From contig VAUL01000001.1 of assembly GCA_005774545.1 (NCBI GenBank), positions 124,001-188,000 on the forward strand: a stretch of 64,000 nt of DNA, read 5' to 3'. The position numbers were made by a program, and so were the translations under genes. The notes below the pieces were generated by a model. The model saw only the letters and a program-made list of their open reading frames with translations. It had not been told where the DNA came from and did not search any database. Of this stretch, positions 35,298 through 44,481 are shown piece after piece. Each line of letters opens with the position of its first letter. Positions within the stretch are counted from its first letter, which is position 1. The DNA comes from Deltaproteobacteria bacterium (GTDB taxonomy: Bacteria; Desulfobacterota; Desulfuromonadia; Desulfuromonadales; BM103).

Positions 35298-37967
35298 ATG
35301 ATTTCCGATCTTGTGCATATCGCCGCCGCGGGCGGCACCGTTCTGACCGCCAACAAGCGTCTGGCGAGGCAGCTGAACGCCCGGTTCGACGAGGACCGGA
35401 TGGCGTCCGGGCAGACCGTCTGGCCCGCGCCGGCGATACTGAGCCTCGATGCCTGGCTGATGCGGCAGCTGACCAGGCTGCATCGCGGCGCGGAGCTGCT
35501 GACCGAGATGCAGAGCCGCCGCTTGTGGGAGGAGATCATCGCGGCCGATGCCATGGCCTGCGGGCGCGATCTGCTGCACGTCCCCCAGGCGGCGCGGCGG
35601 GCCGGCGAGGCGCATCGCCTGCTGGCCGACCACCTGGCGGAGATCGCTCCGGCCGACTGCGATGAAGACCATTTGGCTTTCCTGCGCTGGCGCACGGCCT
35701 GGCAATCCCGCCTGCGCGAACGCCGCTGGCTGGACCGCGCCGATCTCCCCGCCGTGGTAACGGCGGCGTTTGCCGCGGGGGAACTGGAAACCCCGGGAAC
35801 TCTCCTGCTGGCCGGCTTCGACGATCTGACGCCGGCTGTCCGCAGGTTGTGCGACACGCTGGCCGGCAGGGGCTGCCGGGTCGAGCAGTGGACCGCTCCG
35901 CGGCTGGCCGATGTCGCCGTGGTCAGGCACGATGCCGTCGACATGGCCGCCGAAGTGCGCTGTTGCGCGCGCTGGGCGAGAGCGCAACTGGAGCGGGCCC
36001 CGCACCGGCGCATCGGCGTGGTCATGCCGCAGCAGAGCGATTACCAACCCCTGGTCGAACGTATCTTTCGCGCCGAGTTTGCTCCGGACTCGTGGCTGGC
36101 GCCCGGCGATGCCCCCGAGACCTTCACGCTCTCCCTCGGCACCCCGCTGGCCGCCGAAGGGGTCGTGCGGGCGGCTCTGCGTCTGCTTGCGGCCGGTGAG
36201 CCGCTGTCGATCGACGATCTGGGCTGGCTGTTGCGCTCGCCCTATCTCGGCGGCGCCCGGGGCGAAGGGTCCGCCCGCGCCTGCGCCGACCGGTCGCTGC
36301 GCCGCCGCGGGCGTCGTGAATGGCGCCTGGGCGCGCTTGCCAGGGCGCTGTCGGCAGTGCCGCGCATGGCCGCGATCATTGAATCGGTCGCGGTATCCCG
36401 CCGCGACCGGCAGCGTCGTTCCCCCGGTGAATGGGGCGAACTGTTCGCAAGGCTGCTGCAAGACTGCGGCTGGCCGGGTGAGCGCGGGCTGGGCAGCCGG
36501 GAGTTCCAGGCGCTCGAACATTTTCGTGGCGTACTCGGCCAGCTGGCGACCCTCGATCGGGTCGCCGGGCCGATGCCGCGCGGCGATGCGCTGGCGCTGC
36601 TCGGCCGCCTGTCCGCGGAAGCGGTATTCCAGCCGGAAGGCGGCGAGGGGCAGATCCAGATCCTGGGGATGCTCGAAGCGGCCGGCTTCACCTTCGATGC
36701 CCTCTGGGTCCTCGGTCTGCATGACGCCGCCTTCCCGCCCCCGCCGCGTCCTCATCCGTTCCTGCCGTTGCCCGTACAGAGCCGGCTGCGCATGCCGCAT
36801 GCCGATGCGCTGCGCGAACGCGAATTTGCCGCGACGCTCGCCGGCCGCCTGTTTGCGGCCGCCCCGGAGGTTGTCGTCAGCTGGCCGGGCCAACTCGACG
36901 GGGCGCCGCTGCGACCCAGTCCGCTGATCCGCGATATAGCCCGTGATTCCCTCCCCCTTGCGCCGTCCTGCGACCCGTTTCTGGCCGTCCGGACGGCTGC
37001 ATGCGTGTTCGAGGAATTTGTCGACGAGCGCGCCGTGCCGATCAATGCGGCCAGCCCGTTTGCCGGGGGGACCAGCATCCTCACCGACCAGGCGCTCTGC
37101 CCGTTCCGGGCCTTTGCCCATCACCGCCTCCATGCCGAGCGCCTCGACGTTCCCGACCTCGGCCTCGACGGTCTGGCGCGCGGCAGCCTGGTGCATGGGG
37201 TTCTCGAGAGGTTCTGGCAGACGGTCCGGTCGCGGGACGCTTTGCTCGCTCTTCCCCGGACGGCGAGGCTGGAGCTGCTGACGGCTGCCGCCGAGGAGAC
37301 ACTGCAGCATCACGAGCGCCGCAACCGCTACGACCTGCCGCCGCGCCTGCGGGGACTGGAGCTCCGCCGCCTGGTGGCGATGGCGGACGGCTGGCTGGAA
37401 CTGGAGCGTGAGCGCCCGCCGTTTCGCGTCGTCGATATCGAGCAGCGCCACGATTTCGTTGCCGGCAACCTGCGCTTGCGCACGCGCATCGACCGTATCG
37501 ATGAGCTGGCGAACGGCACCCTGGCCGTCATCGACTACAAGACCGGACGTCCCGACCCGCAGCAATGGCTGGATGCCCGCGTCACCGAGCCGCAACTCCC
37601 CCTGTACTGTCTCGATCTGCCCGAAGATCGCGTCGGCGCCGTTCTCTTCGCCGTCGTCCGGCGCCGGCAGGGGGAGTGCACATTCAGGGGGCTCGCAAAC
37701 GACCCCGACAGCTGGCCGGGGATGTCGGCAAAGTCTCAGGCGAAGCTTTTGGATGAATCGGGTCTGGGCGGGCTCGGCGAGGCGCTCGCCCATTGGCGCC
37801 GGGTCCTGCCGGCCCTCGGCGATGCTTTTGCCGCCGGGTGGGCTGCTGTCGATCCGGTCGATCCGCAGCAGGCGTGCACGTATTGCGATCTGATGCCGCT
37901 GTGCCGGATTGGCGAGAGCGAGGGCGGGACCGATGGCGACGAGCGGGAGGGAGATGGCGATGGCTAA
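35298..37967 (+). CDS. AddB-like PD-(D/E)XK nuclease with Fe-S motif (probable DNA repair protein)
   Basis: 889-residue protein that resembles the nuclease/pseudo-helicase partner of AddA-like enzymes. The N-terminal region (GGTVLTANKRLARQL) looks like a degraded helicase start without an intact Walker A. The C-terminal RecB-type nuclease has the motif AVIDYKTGRP at about residue 744. Cysteines 601, 860, 863 and 869 form the C-Xn-C-X2-C-X5-C pattern (ALCPFRAF and ACTYCDLMPLC) that binds a 4Fe-4S cluster in AddB. ATG 35298 starts MISDLVHIAAAGG; the open frame upstream is non-coding. The helicase gene overlaps its 3' end by 8 bases, so the two are coupled. It is likely a subunit of a double-strand-break resection complex, by analogy with AddAB. 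Confidence 0.85.
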   Translation: MISDLVHIAAAGGTVLTANKRLARQLNARFDEDRMASGQTVWPAPAILSLDAWLMRQLTRLHRGAELLTEMQSRRLWEEIIAADAMACGRDLLHVPQAARRAGEAHRLLADHLAEIAPADCDEDHLAFLRWRTAWQSRLRERRWLDRADLPAVVTAAFAAGELETPGTLLLAGFDDLTPAVRRLCDTLAGRGCRVEQWTAPRLADVAVVRHDAVDMAAEVRCCARWARAQLERAPHRRIGVVMPQQSDYQPLVERIFRAEFAPDSWLAPGDAPETFTLSLGTPLAAEGVVRAALRLLAAGEPLSIDDLGWLLRSPYLGGARGEGSARACADRSLRRRGRREWRLGALARALSAVPRMAAIIESVAVSRRDRQRRSPGEWGELFARLLQDCGWPGERGLGSREFQALEHFRGVLGQLATLDRVAGPMPRGDALALLGRLSAEAVFQPEGGEGQIQILGMLEAAGFTFDALWVLGLHDAAFPPPPRPHPFLPLPVQSRLRMPHADALREREFAATLAGRLFAAAPEVVVSWPGQLDGAPLRPSPLIRDIARDSLPLAPSCDPFLAVRTAACVFEEFVDERAVPINAASPFAGGTSILTDQALCPFRAFAHHRLHAERLDVPDLGLDGLARGSLVHGVLERFWQTVRSRDALLALPRTARLELLTAAAEETLQHHERRNRYDLPPRLRGLELRRLVAMADGWLELERERPPFRVVDIEQRHDFVAGNLRLRTRIDRIDELANGTLAVIDYKTGRPDPQQWLDARVTEPQLPLYCLDLPEDRVGAVLFAVVRRRQGECTFRGLANDPDSWPGMSAKSQAKLLDESGLGGLGEALAHWRRVLPALGDAFAAGWAAVDPVDPQQACTYCDLMPLCRIGESEGGTDGDEREGDGDG

Positions 37968-40900
37968 CCCCGTGGCCGATGCCGCACAGCGCAGCCGTGC
38001 CCTGGAGGTCGCCGGTTCCTTCATCGTCCAGGCCCCGGCGGGATCCGGCAAGACCGAACTGCTGATTCAGCGGATTCTCGCCCTGCTGGCGACGGTTTCC
38101 GTGCCGGAGGAGATCCTGGCGATCACCTTCACGCGCAAAGCCGCCGCGGAGATGCACAAGCGCCTGCTGGAAGCGTTGGAGAATGCCGCCCGTGGAGCCG
38201 CCCCGGCCGAGGCTCACGCGCGGCAGACCTGGACGCTGGCGCGAGCAGCCCTTGAGCGCGATCGCGCCTGCGGCTGGAACCTGACCGATTGCCCGGCCCG
38301 CCTGCAGGTGCTGACCATCGACAGCTTCTGTGCCGCCCTGGTGCGGCGCATGCCGTGGCTGGCGCGCTTTGGCGAAGCGCCGGTCATAGCCGATGAATCC
38401 CTCGACCTCTACCGGGCCGCCGCCGAGCGTTTGCTGGCGCGACTCGAGCAGGGCGGGGACGGCGGCGCGGCCATCGAGCGCCTGCTCGACCATCTCGACA
38501 ACCGCTGGCCGTTGTTGCGCGATCTGCTGGTGGCGATGCTCGGCCGGCGCGACCAGTGGCTCCGGCATCTCGATCCCTCGTTCCTGGCAGCGGCCCGCCC
38601 CGACCTGGAGAGCGCCCTGCGCCTTCATGTCGTCACCGCGCTGGAATCGCTGCACTCGGTCCTCCCCGGCGATCTTCTGTACGAATTGACGCTGCTCGGC
38701 AGCTGGGCGGCCGGCAACCTGGCGGCTGATGGCGACGATAACCCGCTGGCGGCGCTGCAGGGGCGGTGTACGCCCCCTTGCGCAACCGTCGATGAGCTGC
38801 CGGTCTGGCTGGCGCTGACCCACCTGGTGCTCACCGGCGACGACGGTATTCGCAAGACCGTCAACCGCTCGCTCGGGTTCCCGGCCGACAAGGACCGGGT
38901 CGCGGTCGATATGAAGGCGCGCATTCTTGCCGTCTGCGACCGGCTGCGCGACCAGGCTGTCGTCATTCAGTACTTCCGGGAACTGCGCCGCCTGCCGGCA
39001 ACCGCCTACGGCGAGGCCCAGTGGCAGGTTCTCGCCGCCCTGATCGAGTTGCTGCCGTTGGCCGAACGCGAATTGCGCAGCGTGTTCAGGGACGAAGGGC
39101 AGGTCGATTTCGTCGAGGTGTCGCGCGGGGCCCTCGCCGCCCTCGGCGACGACCTGGCGCCGGGCGACCTGCTGCTGCATCTCGACGGGCGGCTTCGACA
39201 CATTCTCGTCGACGAATTCCAGGACACCTCGCGGGGGCAGTTCGAACTGCTTTCACGCCTGACTGCAGGGTGGGAGGACGGCGACGGCCGGACGCTGTTC
39301 GTGGTCGGCGACCCGATGCAGTCGATCTACCGCTTTCGCGAGGCGGATGTCGGGCTCTACCTGCAGGTTCGCGCCCGCGGGCTGGAAACCCGGCGCCTTG
39401 AGCCGCTGGCCCTGCAGGTCAACTTCCGGTCGCAGGCCGGCCTGGTGGACTGGTTCAACACGACCTTCGCCGCGCTGTTCCCCGGCGAAGAGGACGTGGT
39501 CCGCGGCGCAGTCCCCTATGCGCCGGCGACGGCCACGCGCCCGCCCGAGTCCGGCCCGGCGGTTACGCTGGCCTGCTTTGCCGGCCGGGACGATGCGGCG
39601 GAAGCCCGGCTGATCATCGCCCTTGTCCGGCAGGCGCAGGATGCCACGCCCGACGGCACCACCGCCGTGCTGGTGCGGTCGCGCAGCCACCTGTCGGCGC
39701 TGGTGGCCGCACTCAAGGCCGCCGGCATCCCCTGGCAGGCCCAGGAGATCGATCCGCTGGGCAGCCGTCCGGCGATTCGCGACCTGGTATCCCTCACCAG
39801 GGCCCTGCTTCACCCTGCCGACCGGGTTGCCTGGCTTGCCGTATTGCGCGCGCCTTGGTGCGGCCTTGGCCTCAACGACCTGCTGATGCTGTGCGGAGGT
39901 GACGCGACGGCCACGGTCTGGGAGCGACTGGCCGGGTCGGACCGGCAGCCGCAGCTTTTTCCGGGCGTTTCTGCCGATGGCCAGGCACGGCTGCAGCCGG
40001 TCACCGGGGTTTTGGGCAGGGCGCTGGCCGCCAGGGGACGGGTGCCCCTGCGGCGCCTGGTCGAATCCGCCTGGCTCGGGCTGAACGGGCCGGCCGGACT
40101 TGCCGCCGGTGATCTCGATGACGCGGACCGGTTTTTCGCCTTGCTCGAATCGCTCGACGAAGGGGGGGACCTGGTTTCCCTGGAGACCCTGGAGGAACGC
40201 CTCGGCAGGCTCTTTGCCGCTCCCGACCCGCAGGCCGGCTCCCGGCTGCAGCTGATGACCATCCATAAAGCGAAGGGGCTCGAATTCGACACGGTGATCC
40301 TGCCCGGCCTGGGGCGGACGGTGCGGGCTCCCGAGCGCCCTCTGCTCCTCTGGCAGGAACAGGTCTCCCCCCGGCCCGGGCGCGCCGGCCTGCTTCTCGC
40401 GCCGCTCCCGTCCAGTGCCGCCGATGAGCGCGATCCGACTTACCGCGCAATTGCCGGCATTCATGCCGACAAGGATCGGCTGGAGACCTTGCGCCTCTTC
40501 TATGTCGCCGCCACCCGGGCCCGCCGGCAGCTGCACCTGATCGGTCACGCCCGGCCGGCGCCGGGCGGCAGCCTGGCGCCGGCTGCCGGCTCGTTCCTCC
40601 ATGCTGCCTGGCCGGCACTTGCCGGCGAGGCGCAGGGCGCTTGCCGTTCGGCAGGAGAGGGCGGGCCTGCCCGGGCACCCCGGCGTCTCGTGCTGCGACG
40701 TCTGCCTGTCGACTGGCGGCCCCCGGCGTTCGCGACAGCTTTGTCCCTGGTGACATCGGCTCCGCGTCGGGCCTCCGATGCCGGACATCTCCAGTCCTCC
40801 GGCCTTGCTCTTTCGCTGCGCAGCGAGGAGGGGCGCATCATCGGGATCCTCGTGCATGAACTGTTCGAACGGATTGCCTGCGACGGTCTGGACGCCTGGC

Positions 40901-41349
40901 CGCCGGAACGGCTCCCGGGCGAACGCTCCACGCTGTGCGATGCCTTGAGCAACGGCGGGGTGCCGCGCAGCCGTCTCGACGCGTGTCTTGAGCGGGTGCT
41001 GCAGGCTGTGCGGATGACTTTGGCCAGCCCTCGCGGGCGCTGGATTCTTGCCGCGCACCGGGACGCTTTTTGCGAACTGGAGCTGAAGGGTGTCGATGAC
41101 GGGGCTGTGCGGCCGGCGGTTATCGATAGAACCTTCGTTGACGATGACGATGTATGTTGGGTGATTGACTACAAGACGAGTTCACCGGACGGCGGCGAAA
41201 CGGTCGACGGATTCCTGGCGAGGGAGAAGGAGAGATATCGGGGGCAGCTCGATGTCTACCGGAAGTTCATGGCTTTGCGCGAACCGCTGCGCAACGTGCG
41301 CGCGGCACTTTACTTCCCGCTTGTCGACGCCTGGTGTGAGTTTGACTGA
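37960..41349 (+). CDS. AddA-like UvrD/Rep helicase-nuclease
   Basis: 1129-residue superfamily 1A helicase with a C-terminal nuclease. Walker A QAPAGSGKTELL is near residue 25, motif Ia AITFTRKAAAEM, motif II LVDEFQDTS near residue 416, motif III VVGDPMQSIYRFREAD, motif V MTIHKAKGLEFDTVI, and motif VI FYVAATRARRQL. The RecB-family nuclease motif WVIDYKTSS is near residue 1067. Start: ATGs at 37933, 37954 and 37960 are in frame; GGGAGG lies 9 bases before 37960, which is preferred. It partners the AddB-like protein. Together they could replace RecBCD or AddAB in end resection; being nuclease-bearing on both subunits is the AddAB pattern. Confidence 0.9.
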   Translation: MANPVADAAQRSRALEVAGSFIVQAPAGSGKTELLIQRILALLATVSVPEEILAITFTRKAAAEMHKRLLEALENAARGAAPAEAHARQTWTLARAALERDRACGWNLTDCPARLQVLTIDSFCAALVRRMPWLARFGEAPVIADESLDLYRAAAERLLARLEQGGDGGAAIERLLDHLDNRWPLLRDLLVAMLGRRDQWLRHLDPSFLAAARPDLESALRLHVVTALESLHSVLPGDLLYELTLLGSWAAGNLAADGDDNPLAALQGRCTPPCATVDELPVWLALTHLVLTGDDGIRKTVNRSLGFPADKDRVAVDMKARILAVCDRLRDQAVVIQYFRELRRLPATAYGEAQWQVLAALIELLPLAERELRSVFRDEGQVDFVEVSRGALAALGDDLAPGDLLLHLDGRLRHILVDEFQDTSRGQFELLSRLTAGWEDGDGRTLFVVGDPMQSIYRFREADVGLYLQVRARGLETRRLEPLALQVNFRSQAGLVDWFNTTFAALFPGEEDVVRGAVPYAPATATRPPESGPAVTLACFAGRDDAAEARLIIALVRQAQDATPDGTTAVLVRSRSHLSALVAALKAAGIPWQAQEIDPLGSRPAIRDLVSLTRALLHPADRVAWLAVLRAPWCGLGLNDLLMLCGGDATATVWERLAGSDRQPQLFPGVSADGQARLQPVTGVLGRALAARGRVPLRRLVESAWLGLNGPAGLAAGDLDDADRFFALLESLDEGGDLVSLETLEERLGRLFAAPDPQAGSRLQLMTIHKAKGLEFDTVILPGLGRTVRAPERPLLLWQEQVSPRPGRAGLLLAPLPSSAADERDPTYRAIAGIHADKDRLETLRLFYVAATRARRQLHLIGHARPAPGGSLAPAAGSFLHAAWPALAGEAQGACRSAGEGGPARAPRRLVLRRLPVDWRPPAFATALSLVTSAPRRASDAGHLQSSGLALSLRSEEGRIIGILVHELFERIACDGLDAWPPERLPGERSTLCDALSNGGVPRSRLDACLERVLQAVRMTLASPRGRWILAAHRDAFCELELKGVDDGAVRPAVIDRTFVDDDDVCWVIDYKTSSPDGGETVDGFLAREKERYRGQLDVYRKFMALREPLRNVRAALYFPLVDAWCEFD

Positions 41350-41365
41350 TCGGGAAAGCTGCCGG

Positions 41366-41563
41366 TCAGGCGTGAGCGTGCTCGCGCCGGTCGGGACCCT
41401 GATAGGATACCCCGCCGGTGCCGCGCAACGGATCCCTTCCCACCACAGCCCAACCGCTCATGCGCTTGAAGCTGGCCACCCGGTTTTTTTCCAGCAACTG
41501 GTCGAGAATAGCCTGTTTCACCGCATCGAACCTGCCGTCATTGTACATGACCCGGATCATCAT
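41366..41563 (-). CDS. Small conserved protein, GSU3473-like (putative)
   Basis: 65-residue protein beginning MMIRVMYNDGRFDAVKQAIL, then LDQLLEKNRVASFKRMSGWA and a GRDPLRG segment, with a polar end. Short proteins with the pattern M-I-x-V-x-Y followed by an FKRxSGW motif are widespread and often multicopy in Geobacter relatives; the assignment is from memory. GGAGG lies 6 bases before the ATG, which supports translation. It is on the same strand as and 98 bases downstream of the SlyD gene. No function is known. Confidence 0.68.
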   Translation of the reverse strand: MMIRVMYNDGRFDAVKQAILDQLLEKNRVASFKRMSGWAVVGRDPLRGTGGVSYQGPDRREHAHA

Positions 41564-41661
41564 GGCGCGCCTCCGTCCTGTTACTTTCTCATTGTACCGC
41601 AGGAGGTTGTAAGTTTCCAGCGACGGTGCGGAACGATCTGCGGGGGGACGCCGTTAAGCGG

Positions 41662-42105
41662 CTAGTTGATGGTCGGCCGGTCGATGGCGAGCAGCTCGAT
41701 GTGGAAGGTCAGCACATGTCCGGCGAGCGGGTGGTTGGCGTCGAGAGTCACCCTGCCGGCGCGCAGATCGGTAACGACGACCTGAAAGCGGGATCCGTCC
41801 TCGGCCGTCACCTCAAGCTGGGTGCCGACTTTGAGCTGAAGCCCTTGCGGAAGAGCCTCGAGCGAAAATTCGTCGACAAGGCGTTCCTGGTGAATGCCGA
41901 ATCCTTCTTCCGGAGGAATCCGGACCGTCTTCTGCTCGCCGATCTCCATGCCGAGCACTGCTTTTTCAAAACCGGGGAGGACGGTGTCTTCGCCGAGGAC
42001 GAAGGCCAACGGTTCATCTTCGTCGGAACTGTCGAAGACGCTGCCATCTTCCAGGGTTCCCTGGTATGCCACCCTGACCAGGTCGCCTTCCTGAGCTTTC
42101 GACAT
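41662..42105 (-). CDS. slyD: FKBP-type peptidyl-prolyl isomerase, SlyD-like
   Basis: 147-residue prolyl isomerase/chaperone. It has the SlyD-type start DLVRVAYQGTLEDGSVFDSS, LPGFEKAVLGMEIGEQKTV, EEGFGIHQERLVDEF, the inserted chaperone flap (about 70-125) and the closing strands DANHPLAGHVLTFHIELL. The metal-binding His/Cys tail of E. coli SlyD is absent, so a nickel role is unlikely. The ATG follows GGAGGAG and a good sigma70 promoter at 42138-42166. Confidence 0.92.
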   Translation of the reverse strand: MSKAQEGDLVRVAYQGTLEDGSVFDSSDEDEPLAFVLGEDTVLPGFEKAVLGMEIGEQKTVRIPPEEGFGIHQERLVDEFSLEALPQGLQLKVGTQLEVTAEDGSRFQVVVTDLRAGRVTLDANHPLAGHVLTFHIELLAIDRPTIN

Positions 42106-42137
42106 GTAACGATACTCCTCCGTTTTGCGGTTGCTGT

Positions 42138-42166
42138 TTGATAGCTTGGATCATGCCGGCTGTCAA
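42138..42166 (-). promoter_or_regulatory. Sigma70-type promoter of slyD
   Basis: Minus-strand TTGACA (42166-42161), 17-base spacer, TATCAA (42143-42138). Perfect -35 and 4 of 6 at -10; it directs transcription to slyD, with a leader of about 30 bases. Confidence 0.6.
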
Positions 42167-42271
42167 GGCAGGCCGGCGCAGTTGCCAACCCCGTGCCGGA
42201 TGGGGTAATGTGATAAATGATTTATGGCCGGTCGACCGTCCAATCACTTCCCTTACTGGATTAATAATATC

Positions 42272-44422
42272 ATGCCTCTTCTGTCAACATCCCGCAAATA
42301 CTGGCCGGCGACAGCTCGCCGTATTGCGCTTGCCCTGGTTTTCGCCCTTCTCACCGCGGCTGCATCCCAGGCTGCCATTGCAACGGATTTCGATCAGAAC
42401 CGAATCCGCCTGCTTACCTACGTTCTGCGTCAGCAGATCTCCAATCATTTCAGCGGGAAAAATATCGACGACACCCTGTCGGCCAGCGCGTTTCACCTCT
42501 ATCTGAAGCAGCTCGACTACCAGAAGCGCTTTCTCTTGGAGAGCGAGGTTCGTCAGGTCCGCGCTTTCGAGAAGCGCATCGACGACGAGATGATGACCGG
42601 AAAGATCCAGCTGGTTCCTCTGGCGGAGCGGTTGATGTCCCAGGGGGTTCGCCGTGCCGAGGAGATGGTCGATGACATTCTCTCGCGGCCTTTCGATTTC
42701 GCCGTTGCCGAGGACTTCGAAACCGACCCCGAAAAGCTGGCCTTTTGCCTGACGGAACCCGATCTCAAGGAACGCTGGCGCAAGGATCTGAAGTTCAAAG
42801 TACTGAACCGCTATTTGATGCTGATCGAGGAGGAGGGGTTCGCATCACCTTCCGTCGTTCCCAAGGAGAAACGGATTTCTCTCGAGCGCCAGGCACGCGA
42901 GAAGGTTCTCAAGCAGCACCACGATTTTTTCTCCAGGCTTCATCAGGAGACGGTTCAGGATCAGTACGACCGCTATCTGAACGCCTTTGCCCGGGCGTTC
43001 GATCCGCACACCAACTACATGCCTCCCCAGTCCAAGGAAGACTTCGATATCAGCATGCGCGGCACGCTGGAGGGGATCGGCGCGACCCTGCGGGACGATG
43101 ACGGCTACATCAAGGTAATCAAGGTGGTGCCGGGAAGCGCGGCCGACCGCCAGGGGCAGCTGCAGGTCGATGATATCATCCTGGCCGTGGCCCAGGGGGG
43201 CGGCGAACCGGTTGAAGTTTCGGGGATGCGCCTGCGCGACGCTGTTGCACTGATTCGCGGCAAGAAGGGGAGCGAGGTGCGTCTGACGGTCAAGCGTGCC
43301 GGGCACAAGCCGATGGTCATCCCGATTGTCCGCGATGTGGTGATTATCGAGGAGTCGTTCGTCAAATCGACGGTCGTCGACGATCCGGCCGGCGGGCGGC
43401 GTTACGGCTATATCCGCATCCCGAGCTTCTACCGTGATTTTGAAGAGACTCGCGGCGGCAGTGCCGGGCGCAACTCGACCGAGGATGTCCGCAAGGCGCT
43501 CGAGGCCCTGAAACGGCAGGGGGTTGCCGGGCTGATCCTCGACTTGCGCAACAACGGCGGTGGGGCGCTGACGGATGCCGTCGGCGTCGCCGGGCTCTTT
43601 ATCGAGCGCGGCCCGATCGTCCAGGTGCGGACTGCCGGCGGTTCGACCAAGGTTCTGGAAGACCAGGATCCGGCCGTCGAATATCGCGGGCCGATGGTCG
43701 TGCTCGTCAACCAGTTCAGCGCCTCGGCTTCGGAGATTGTTGCCGGTGCGCTGCAGGACTATGGCCGGGCGGTGATCGTCGGCGGCGAACATACCCACGG
43801 CAAGGGGACGGTGCAGGTCATCATGAATCTCGACGAGGCGCTGACCCTGCGCAACATGAGTCGCTATCAGCCGCTGGGCGCCCTGCGTCTGACCACCCAG
43901 AAATTTTATCGCATCAGTGGGGAATCGACACAATACCGCGGGGTTGTCCCTGACGTCATCCTTCCGGACCGTCAGCAGAGCAGCAAGTTCGGCGAACGGT
44001 ATCTCGACTACAGCCTGCCGTGGGATACGATGGCCGGCGTCAGGCATAACCGTTGGGGCAATGGCCTGGCGGACCTTGCCTGGTTGAAATCGCGCAGCCG
44101 TATCCGTGTCGACGGCAGTCCGGAATTTGCCAAGATTCGACAGGTGGCCAAGTCGCTGGCGGAGCGGGTTGAAAACAGCCGGCAGTCGCTGCAGATCGAT
44201 GCCGTTTTCAAGGAGCGCCGGGAACTCGGCCGCGATATGGGAGGGGCGCATGACGAAATGGGGGACGACGACTCACCCAAGACTGCGCCCAAGGGGGAGA
44301 CCGAGCAGGCCAAACTGGTGCGCCTGCTGAAGGAAGATCCCTACGTCCAGGAGGCAAAGGCGATCGTCGCCGATCTGCTGGCTCCGGCAGGCCCGGCCAG
44401 CAGCGTCGCCGCCAAGCCCTGA
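42272..44422 (+). CDS. prc: Carboxy-terminal (tail-specific) protease Prc/Tsp
   Basis: Periplasmic S41 protease of 716 residues. The signal peptide follows MPLLSTSRKYWPATARRIAL (cleavage near AAIA). The long N-terminal helical domain is typical of Prc (LKQLDYQKRFLLESEV and FDPHTNYMPPQSKEDF). A PDZ domain is at about 275-355 (GIGATLRDDDGYIKVIKVVP), and the catalytic Ser/Lys core is NQFSASASEIVAGALQDYG followed by HTHGKGTVQ. The C-terminal extension is another Prc trait, which CtpA lacks. The frame is open upstream to 42224, but ATG 42272 begins the signal peptide. The gap to slyD contains a perfect ATAAAT-G-ATTTAT palindrome (42213-42225). Confidence 0.93.
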   Translation: MPLLSTSRKYWPATARRIALALVFALLTAAASQAAIATDFDQNRIRLLTYVLRQQISNHFSGKNIDDTLSASAFHLYLKQLDYQKRFLLESEVRQVRAFEKRIDDEMMTGKIQLVPLAERLMSQGVRRAEEMVDDILSRPFDFAVAEDFETDPEKLAFCLTEPDLKERWRKDLKFKVLNRYLMLIEEEGFASPSVVPKEKRISLERQAREKVLKQHHDFFSRLHQETVQDQYDRYLNAFARAFDPHTNYMPPQSKEDFDISMRGTLEGIGATLRDDDGYIKVIKVVPGSAADRQGQLQVDDIILAVAQGGGEPVEVSGMRLRDAVALIRGKKGSEVRLTVKRAGHKPMVIPIVRDVVIIEESFVKSTVVDDPAGGRRYGYIRIPSFYRDFEETRGGSAGRNSTEDVRKALEALKRQGVAGLILDLRNNGGGALTDAVGVAGLFIERGPIVQVRTAGGSTKVLEDQDPAVEYRGPMVVLVNQFSASASEIVAGALQDYGRAVIVGGEHTHGKGTVQVIMNLDEALTLRNMSRYQPLGALRLTTQKFYRISGESTQYRGVVPDVILPDRQQSSKFGERYLDYSLPWDTMAGVRHNRWGNGLADLAWLKSRSRIRVDGSPEFAKIRQVAKSLAERVENSRQSLQIDAVFKERRELGRDMGGAHDEMGDDDSPKTAPKGETEQAKLVRLLKEDPYVQEAKAIVADLLAPAGPASSVAAKP

Positions 44423-44446
44423 ATGGCGATCTGCTTGCAGAGAGTC

Positions 44447-44476
44447 AAAAGGCCGTTCCATCGGGAACGGCCTTTT
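44447..44476. terminator. Bidirectional terminator between prc and bioD
   Basis: Perfect 13-bp inverted repeat AAAAGGCCGTTCC (44447-44459) and GGAACGGCCTTTT (44464-44476) with an ATCG loop. A-run on one side and T-run on the other let it serve both converging genes. Confidence 0.9.
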
Positions 44477-44481
44477 GCGTG

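Noticed and set aside
32224-38051. Long minus-strand open frames across the P19-like/ABC and AddB-like genes (to 35271 and to 38051)
   Set aside because: Both cross the 14-bp terminator and several real genes; their content is the reverse complement of conserved protein genes.
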